The translations under genes were made by a program, and so were the position numbers. This document shows, in pieces, positions 57,429 through 64,000 of a stretch of 64,000 nucleotides of DNA; position 1 is the stretch's first letter, and the number at the start of each line of letters is the position of its first letter. Source of the stretch: Dipteris shenzhenensis (Eukaryota; Polypodiophyta; Polypodiopsida; Gleicheniales); assembly GCA_047967505.1 (NCBI GenBank), contig CM106538.1. One strand, written 5' to 3'. The notes under the pieces were generated by a model, which did no database searches, was not told where the DNA came from, and was given only the letters and a program-made list of their open reading frames with translations.

Positions 57429-59820
57429 CTAAAAGAAAAACGGGCTATTCAGCTCCCCGCTTTTTGTTTTCAGCTTATGTTCAATCATTCTAAACAAGCC
57501 TAAGGCCGAAACAACATACAAAAAGGACTTCATATCTAAGAATGTGCAAACTTTTTTCATTATTTTCCTTGGATTATACCTCTTGTGTAATAGTAAAGTG
57601 ATCAAATTACTACATTGAGTGATAAAAGCCTCCTTAGTTGTACAAAGGCGGGAAAATCTATGGAATTGGGAAGAAATGACACCATATTTTGCCAAATCAG
57701 AAATGTTTGAGTCAATGTGAGGCATTTCCACTATATTCAGGTTGTTCACGTTTATCGTATATATCAACCTCTAATCCTATGGTAGATTGAGAAAGTCTAA
57801 GATCTAAGAAAATACAAGAATCCCCTCTTGAAGTGCAGTTCAGTTCACAAGAGACACGAGGATAGATTCCTTCTCCAAAAGCTCTAGCGTCTTTGTACAT
57901 AAAGTCTTGAAAGTTAGGAACATCTGGTACAAATAAATCATCTATAAAACGCCTAACTTGACTAAGCTTATGTAAAATGATAGGGCAGGTATTGATAGAA
58001 ATAAGACGTTGCATAAACTCAAATTCATAATTGAAAAGATAAAAGTTTGCTAAAAAGACGGCACAATTAGTGCCCATGGGGATTCCTATAACTTGTTGAA
58101 ACAAAGAATCACCTATTGTGATGTAAAGATTATCTAAAAGAAAATCTATCCAAGAGCAAACATCTTCTACACTTACTACCTTTGTGTATCTTTTCTTTTT
58201 AGAACCTATGTCATGATCTTTATTTTTTAGCCACAAAAAATCAAAGCATAAGGCTGTTTTCTCAACTTTTAGCACTTTGCATCTATCTTTGTCAAATCTC
58301 AGCTTGAAAACTTCAGCCACTAGCTTTTTAATTCTAAACTTCAGGTCTTCCAGCTCAATCTTTGTGTAAAGCGTCGTAAAATCATAGGTTTGAAGGAGAA
58401 TAGGAGACTCTTTTTCCTGAATGCTTCGAGAGGAATTAAAAAATTTTACAATAGGAATCACTCCTACAGAGTTATTTAAAATCCAGCTTGAGTTCGAGGG
58501 GACATCTGCCTCTTTTAATAAGTTTCTCCAAAGTTCATGGACACTAGGCAACATGGCTTTGAAGCAGTAGCTTAGCCATTTAGAGACATTCGTCAAAGTA
58601 GTCTCACAAGCAGCTGCAATAAATCTTGGCTTTTTTGGAGTTTTGTGAAACTTCCAAGCAGCACAAAGAAAAGGTATGCTTGGATTGCAAACAAACCCAG
58701 AAGACTTGCAAAAACTCTGATGTTTTGAGATCAAATCCTTCTGAGAAACTAAGGCAGGGGCATAAGTTTTGGCAGACGAGTTCACTTCTCTCAAAAGACA
58801 TTCTAAGTAAAACTTTTTGCAAATAAAAACAAAGTTATTGGAACATTTGTCCACATAAGAAATGACAAAATTCCTATGGAATTTTTGAAGAAGAGTTTCA
58901 TCTTCTTTAGAAAGATGGTTGTTTTTCTTTGAGCAAATAACCGAAGGGACTTCTTCTAGTTTCAAAGCAACTTTCTTCAAAATCTTCCCTTTCCATTCTG
59001 ATAAGATATTTTTAACTCCTAAACATTCTTCTAATTGCAAAACAAACTTTGAGATTCCCTTATCGATAGCTTTTAAAAGGCAAGACTCTTTAAAAGAGTA
59101 CAATCGAAATTTTGTGCCTTTCATGAAAAGATCTCTTAGGTTACTAGAAGGCAAAATTGAGGTATCAGTTGTGACTACATGTCCTAAATCAGCATCAATA
59201 AAGCTTTGGAATCTCTTACTTTTACAACAACAAGGTTCTTTAAGGATAGAAGATTTTGAATGCTCTGAAAGCCTTTTACCTATCTCTCCATAGTTGAAAG
59301 CCTTTTGTCCTAAAGTTTTTACATACTTCCAAGCTACTACTGGATGCTTCCAAATTCTTCTCACAAAATGAGGGAGAGAATCCATTACTTCAGGAGACTT
59401 CAAAATGGAGTTTAAGCCTATCTTGTCAAGTGAGGGAGAAGTAAAAATACAAATCAAGAGTTCCTTATTTAGATAGACTTCTTTGCTTTGAAATGAAGCT
59501 TTTACTTTTAAGAAGCGATCCAACGAAGTTTTAAGTTGTATATAATGGAGCTTATTTAGATTCAAATCCTCAAAAGAGAAGTTTTCCAAGGTGTATTGAA
59601 GTTTAAAAAGAACTTTGACATTATATTTTTCAAAAACTTTTATTGAAAAAAGACCCAGTGACATTAATCTATCTAGGTAGAGTAGTCTTCTTTTATAGTC
59701 TCGAGAAGCAAAAACTCTTGGAACTGAGGAAGTTAAAGGAACTAAAGGAGGAGGAAATGGAGGAAGAGGAAGTGAGGGAGGCAACTCACGAACTACATGT
59801 GAGATTGCAGGAGAGCTAGG
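57429..59820 (-). pseudogene. Penelope-like reverse transcriptase, one frameshift
   Basis: The frame enters from the integrase without a stop; numbered from 60039, residues 1-73 are integrase and 74-775 are PLE. Residues 74-110 are Pro-rich. At 269-295 lies a Cys cluster then 'DLGHVVTTDTSIL', and at 396-411 'VDKCSNNFVFICKKFY'. RT fingers: 'WKFHKTPKKPRFIAAA' (462-477). Motif A: 'YDFTTLYTKI' (552-561, Asp 553). Motif B: 'GIPMGTNCA' (652-660). Motif C: 'RRFIDDLF' (696-703, Asp 700/701). Then 'IFLDLRL' and 'YDKRE'. After about 57750 the frame must change by one base; the other frame gives 'VEMPHIDSNISDLAKYG' and a thumb/C-terminal domain to 57429. All catalytic residues are kept. This pattern belongs to the PLE RT clade with GIPMGTNCA, known from fish, invertebrates, protists and algae. 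Without an endonuclease domain it may be the truncated form of a type with N-terminal GIY-YIG. Confidence 0.85.
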
Positions 59821-59830
59821 ACGAAATATA
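59821..59830. repeat. Target site duplication of the Penelope-like element, right copy
   Basis: ACGAAATATA, identical to 56881-56890. The flanking third base differs (T here, C there), so the duplication is exactly 10 bp. Confidence 0.92.
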
Positions 59831-60855
59831 TGTCTAATGAACAAATCCGCCACTTGCGGGGCACTAACAGACTCTCTAGTCGAAATAAAGTGAGCCATCT
59901 TGGTTAGACGATCAACCACCACAAGGATAGAATCATACCCTTCTTGTGTCGTAGGCAGCCCTACAATAAAGTCCGTGGAAATACTCTCCCACTTACTTAG
60001 TAGTATCTCCAAGGGCTGTAAAAGTCCGGGTGGCTTCACCCGCTCGGCCTTGCTTACCTAACATGAGAAACACCGTGTCACATATTCATGAATATGCTTT
60101 TTCATCTTTGGCCAAAAGAAATCTCGCTTCACGAGATCATATGTCTTCTCGACCCCTGGATGTCCCGCACACAGGCTACCATGGCACTGTCGAATGACTC
60201 TCTGCCTGAGATCATTCTGACTAGGTACTACAACCTTGCCATTTCTAACTAGCATACCATCCCTTATGGTATATCTTGCATAAGTTTCGCCTTTTTTGGA
60301 TGCCAGGTCATCCTTTTCATTTTCCCCGGGTTTTAACACATGAGCCTTAGGCCATAAGCTCTGGACAAACTCGTCCACCTTTTGAGTTTCTCTAATCTCA
60401 GTCATTAGAGCACTCTCTAATACCGTAAAACTCAGGTTGTGCATAATGCGAGACAACGCATCATCAACCTTATTGTCTTTTCCTCTTCGGTACCGAATCG
60501 TTAAATTAAACTCCTGCATGAGCTCTACCCACCTAGCTTGGCGGCCCCTCAAGTCAGGCTGTTTACAAAAATGTTTCAGAGTATCATGATCCACATCCAC
60601 ATAAAACTCTATACCATACAAGTAATGCCTCCATGTTTTCAAAGCATGGATAACAGCATACAACTCCAATTCATGAGTTGGCCAATTCCTTTGAGAGGGA
60701 GAAAGCTTCTTGCTTTCAAAGGCTATTGGCCTTCCCTCTTGAAGGAGAACTGCTCCTACCGCAATGCCACTTGCATCGGTTTCCAGGAACAACGGTTTCT
60801 GGGGATCAACTATTTTTAACACCGGACCTAAGACCACAGCTTGTTTTATGGTGTT
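59831..60855 (-). pseudogene. Minus-strand Ty3/gypsy RNase H and integrase first half
   Basis: From 60837 down: RNase H with 'LFLETDASGIAVGAVLLQEG' (first Asp), 'THELELYAVIHALKTW' (Glu), 'DVDHDTLKHF' and 'NKVDDALSR'. Then the integrase zinc domain 'QCHGSLCAGHPGVEKTYDLV' and 'RCFSC', followed by a TAG at 60056-60058 where a Gln is usual. The core continues with 'SISTDFIVGLPTTQEGYDSI' (first catalytic Asp) to 'LFIRHIFR' at 59821, where the PLE begins. A TAG also occurs at 60875-60877 before the RNase H. Otherwise well preserved. Confidence 0.9.
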
Positions 60856-61671
60856 AAAACTTTCTTGTTGATTCTATCCCCAAATAAAAGGTACTTTATC
60901 TGAGGTCAGATCAGTCAATGGCGATACTATTCCGGAATATCCTTTGATATGCCTTCTATAAAACTGGACAAATCCCAAGAACGATCGCAACACGCGATCA
61001 GACTCTGAGGGATTGGCCAAGTTAGTATCGCAGCCACTTTCTTCGGATCCATTTCTACCCCCTCTGGAGTAATTATGAACCCTAAATATTCAAGCCTAAC
61101 CATACACAGTATAGTTTTCTTTTTATTTACATAAAGACTGTCTTTCCTGAAAGTACTAAACACTACTCTTAAGTGTTCACGATGCTCAGTAATACTTTTA
61201 CTGAATATCAGGATATCGTCAATAAAATGTACTATGAACTTTTCGATATACGGACGTAGTAAATCGTTCATAAGCATGACGAAGGTCGCTGGAGCATTGG
61301 TAAGTCCGAAGGGCATTACCAAAAATTCATAATGACCAAACCTGCTTCTGAAAGCGGTTTTATGCACATCCTCGGCTCTAGTCTGGATTTGATGGTAGCC
61401 ACACTTAAGATCAATCTTACTGAAAATCACGGCTCCATGTAATGCATCTAACAAATCATCAATTCGAGCCATCGGATACCTGTGCTTAACAGTGATATTA
61501 TTCAATGCTCTGTAATCTATACAAAGGCGAAACGTATCATCCTTTTTCTTCTTTAATATCACTGGCGAAGCAAAAGGTGAGAAACTTGGTTGAATCTGCC
61601 CCAACTTGAGGTATTCTTCCAGTTGTCTACGCACCTCCGCCTCTTCAGTAAAACTCATTCTATAGGGAGGT
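60856..61671 (-). pseudogene. Minus-strand Ty3/gypsy reverse transcriptase
   Basis: From 61670 down: 'PPYRMSFTEEAEVRRQLEE', '[20 protein letters not shown]', 'FSKIDLKCGYHQI', 'YEFLVMPFGLTNAPATF' and the active site 'HFIDDILIFSKS'. A one-base shift near 61018 (after 'AILTWPIPQSL') moves the frame; the other frame continues with 'RVLRSFLGFVQFYRRHIKGY' to about 60860. RT similarity is higher here than in the plus-strand element and only two lesions are visible. The 5' border is the solo LTR that splits it from the protease. Confidence 0.9.
61667..61671. repeat. Target duplication of the solo LTR, left copy
   Basis: GAGGT, repeated at 63273-63277. It is present once in an uninterrupted Pol. Confidence 0.85.
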
Positions 61672-63272
61672 TGTCACGGGGGCGTGAAATTCTAAGTACT
61701 TTAATGTACTACAAGACCGTGACAACTTTGGTTTTAAAAGTCCAAGCGTGGGCTTAATAATGTGTAATTAAACGCGGCATGGTACCTAGCACATAAGCGT
61801 AATTAATCCCTAGGCCCAAAGGCATTCCAAGGAATTAAAAGAGTGGTTGTTGGGAAATGATGATGTGGCATTTTTAATGGGCCCCCTAGAGGGCCATGTA
61901 CCTTCAGTGGCCCCCCTAGAGTTCCAGGTGGCTCTAGTGCCTTCAACATGCTCCTTTGCCATTCCTGGACCTTCCTGGGCCTTCTAAACTTCACATGTGT
62001 GGTTTTCTCTCTCATCTTCTCCCTTTGTTGAGTTTTTGGACTGGTTTTTCAGCCTCCTTCAGCTGAATTCCGTTTTTCTTCATAACTCCTCACCCGTTTG
62101 GATTCCTCGACTACCGTTTGGCCCGATGGCTTCCCCTCTGCCTCCCCTTCGTAGTGATATGCTTTTCCCTCCGTGCGTTTGGTAGAACGGGCAGAGCTGA
62201 ACACTTCTTTTGCTGGTCGAATTTGCAAAAGTGGCTTTTTCTGAACTTTTTTTCTTCTACCGCCTCCTGGGCCTCTCCTCTTGCAAAGCTACAGCTTTCT
62301 GTTGAATTTCGAGTGGTCCGACGCGCTGGTTGACTGGTTTTTCTCAGTTTTGGAGGACTTTCCGGCGATGAAACTTCTCCAAAACCTTCGCAATGCATTC
62401 CTCTCTGAAGCACGCTTCTTTTGAGCCCAAGAACTCCCACTTCTTCGCGACAGAAGTGCTTCTTTTCGCATTTTTCAGCGGAATTCTTGCTGGTCGGCTC
62501 TTGTAAATGCTCTTTCTTCATGCCTTTGCACTCCTCTTTGGCTGAGAATGCAATTGGGCATTGGCTACTATGTCCTCTTGGCGATTGAGGACTTGGTTCG
62601 AGTCTTCAGGGCTTGGTGAGTTGTGATTTTGCTACTGCAATTTCTTTTTGCCATAAGCTATTGGTTGGCCTCGTGTGCCGCCTCTTTCTTGGCTCACAGG
62701 TGCCCAGGCAGTGCTACATGAGTCATTCTTTGGTTGGGTACTTTGCTGATTTTATTTTGGAGCTTTGAAAAGCTTTGTGAATGCCATCTGGAAACCACTC
62801 AAAGAGAGTGCAGCTGGGGTGCAGTGTGATTGCATCTAGACAACCAATGGAATTGCACTCGGAAAAGAGAATGCCTTTGAGTTGAGCCTATGGGTTAAGT
62901 GCACTTATGTGATGGTGTTCTATGCTTAAAAGCCTTGCGAAGGCTTAGTGAATTAGGGCTGCGTGCTCAGTTGCAGGGAAGGTCTCCCATATGCAACTTG
63001 TAATCATTTCACTGTGAAATATAAAGAAATACCGAAAGGGGCGCCACGGTGTTTGGGGCCAATCGGGTGCACTTGTCTATGTCTGTTGAGCAAGGGCATT
63101 CTAGCCTCCATCCCTTTTTCAGTGGTTTTGTTTGTGAACAAATGGGTAAATGCCAAATGGTGATCATGCAATGGTTAATGGTTGTGATATATGCTTTGTG
63201 AGCTGTAAATAAGTGCTGAAGTGATTAAAGGTTTAGTTCCACTGCCCTCTGAGTGATTAGAGGCCGGTTTCA
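61672..63272 (+). mobile_element. Solo LTR (1601 bp) inserted in gypsy pol
   Basis: It starts TGTCACGGGGGCG and ends GAGGCCGGTTTCA, has TG/CA ends and 5-bp target duplications GAGGT, and splits the minus-strand Pol exactly between 'ESANRP' and 'PYRMSF'. Start, end and internal blocks match the 5' LTR at 50916-52384, so it is a relative of the plus-strand gypsy and in the same orientation. No primer site or coding part is present: recombination between two LTRs of a full insertion has left one. The short frames inside (62111-62521 etc.) are not genes. Confidence 0.9.
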
Positions 63273-63277
63273 GAGGT
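63273..63277. repeat. Target duplication of the solo LTR, right copy
   Basis: GAGGT, identical to 61667-61671. Confidence 0.85.
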
Positions 63278-64000
63278 CTATTTGCAGATTCTGCCCCCGG
63301 GATCAGTTCAATCTTATGTTGAACTTTCCGCTCTGGAGGTAACCCATAAGGTAGTTCATCCCTAAAACATTCAGAGAACTCCTCTGTTATAAGATTAGCC
63401 AGCTTGGCCATCTCATCACTTTGCGTAACATCAGTGCTAGCCGAAGAATCATCAACCGGCTCTACCGATGCTGTGCAAAGGAATAAAAACTCTACTTGAG
63501 CTTTTCGGATTTCCATCACGAAAACCAACGGTCCCTGAGATATATCTTTTTCACCTCGCAAGACATAAAGCACATCATTCATCTTGAATTGATATACGTG
63601 CTTTTTCCAATCAATGGCTGGATTCTTCCTAGAATGCCACGCCAGACCCAGGGCTATATCCGCATGAGCAAGCTTGGTCATTTCAAAATCAAGCTTCTCA
63701 GCATAGTCCTGAATCCGAAGCTCTAACTGGGTAACCCTTTGGTCCCATACTTCAGTTGAACTTCCATCTGCCATCTTGACTGTATACGCATAGTGAGATG
63801 GACTTGTCTTTAATTTGAGCCTCTTCACGAGCTTGGAGTTAATCACATTGTGAGTTGACGCCGAGTCAAACAAACACAATGACATCATGATTGGCCACTT
63901 GCCCTTTCATTTTAATTAACTCCGTATCATTAAAGGCTGTATACCCCGTTGCTGCGGGCTTAGATAGGATGTTATCAGATGCACTCATCACTAGCTTAGC
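63273..64000 (-). pseudogene. Minus-strand Ty3/gypsy protease (5' end outside window)
   Basis: From 63888 down: 'CLFDSASTHNVI' is the retropepsin active site, where relatives have DSGATHNF; the DSG Gly is Ala here. 'YTVKMADGSS' and 'ADIALGLAW' (usually DvILGm.WL) follow, then the linker 'ECFRDELPYGLPPERKVQH' to 'IPGAESANRP' at 63273, which leads into the RT beyond the solo LTR. Upstream of 63888 the frame shifts: 'TELIKMKGQVANHDV' is in another frame. The gag and the 5' LTR of this element lie beyond 64000. The Gly-to-Ala change and the shift argue that the element is inactive. Confidence 0.85.

Larger units (their letters stand above)
56891..59820 (-). mobile_element. Penelope-like retroelement (PLE), 2930 bp, inserted in gypsy integrase
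   Basis: The borders are fixed by the 10-bp direct repeats on both sides and by the two halves of the integrase that fit together across it. On the minus strand it starts at 59820 with CCTAGCTCTCC and ends at 56891 with CTTACAAAGG. It contains one RT gene (59820-57429) and about 540 bases of 3' untranslated sequence with a (GA)n run, a T-run and a complex RNA fold. There is no own start codon near the 5' end, so it is probably 5'-truncated. No GIY-YIG endonuclease or terminal LTR-like repeat is visible. PLEs insert by target-primed reverse transcription; they are common in animals, algae and protists, and known in few plants (for example conifers). Confidence 0.88.

Noticed and set aside
58919-59293. 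Plus-strand 124-residue frame
   Set aside because: Exact antisense of the conserved PLE protein, no family motif of its own.
1-64000. CRISPR arrays, bacterial operons or phage
   Set aside because: No regularly spaced identical repeats and no prokaryotic genes; all signals are eukaryotic.

Overview
The window looks like a repeat-rich nuclear chromosome segment of a land plant. The evidence is an angiosperm-like TET8-class tetraspanin, a plant-type lipid-transfer-like protein, a CCDC124 homologue with a GT-AG intron, Ty1/copia and Ty3/gypsy chromovirus elements with plant-type primer-binding sites, and plant L1-type LINEs. Three genes in 64 kb and heavily eroded transposons suggest a large genome. 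A seed-free plant such as a fern or lycophyte is my guess, not something the sequence proves.

Layout. 0-8.5 kb: the 3' end of a Ty3/gypsy chromovirus (chromodomain, polypurine tract, start of the 3' LTR) cut by the 3' end of a LINE, a second LINE RT fragment, then two L1-like fragments in opposite orientation. 8.5-12.9 kb: non-coding, with a diverged tandem duplication, a foldback element and degenerate AT-rich repeats. 12.5-22.5 kb: a gag-like relic, a Ty1/copia element (gag, protease and integrase, RT missing), and pieces of a second copia element (LTR, tRNA-iMet primer site, RT tail). 24.8-28.1 kb: the only gene island, with a truncated tetraspanin, a secreted LTP-like protein and the two-exon CCDC124 gene. 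28.1-46.9 kb: mostly unrecognised AT-rich sequence with an L1 relic, a minus-strand copia gag/protease relic, diverged dispersed repeats and a cluster of perfect GATC-centred hairpins. 46.9-49.5 kb: a second copy of the first LINE family with (TTTC)n tails.

50.9-64 kb is a nested retroelement palimpsest. A plus-strand Ty3/gypsy element (5' LTR to mid-integrase) is fused head-to-head to the integrase of a minus-strand Ty3/gypsy element. The minus-strand element is interrupted twice. One interruption is a 1601-bp solo LTR with TG/CA ends and a 5-bp target duplication; it is related to the LTR of the plus-strand element. The other is a 2930-bp Penelope-like retroelement (PLE) with a 10-bp target duplication, lying inside the integrase gene.

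The PLE is the most noteworthy object. Its RT keeps all three catalytic aspartates, it is read in frame from the host integrase, and it is broken only by a one-base shift before its C-terminal domain. No GIY-YIG endonuclease is visible. Its 3' untranslated region carries hammerhead-ribozyme boxes (CUGAUGA, GAAA, UH) with perfect stems I and III but in an unusual strand order.

Almost every transposon ORF here is decayed by stops, frameshifts or truncation. Only the tetraspanin start, the LTP-like gene and CCDC124 look like host genes, and only the last two look complete.
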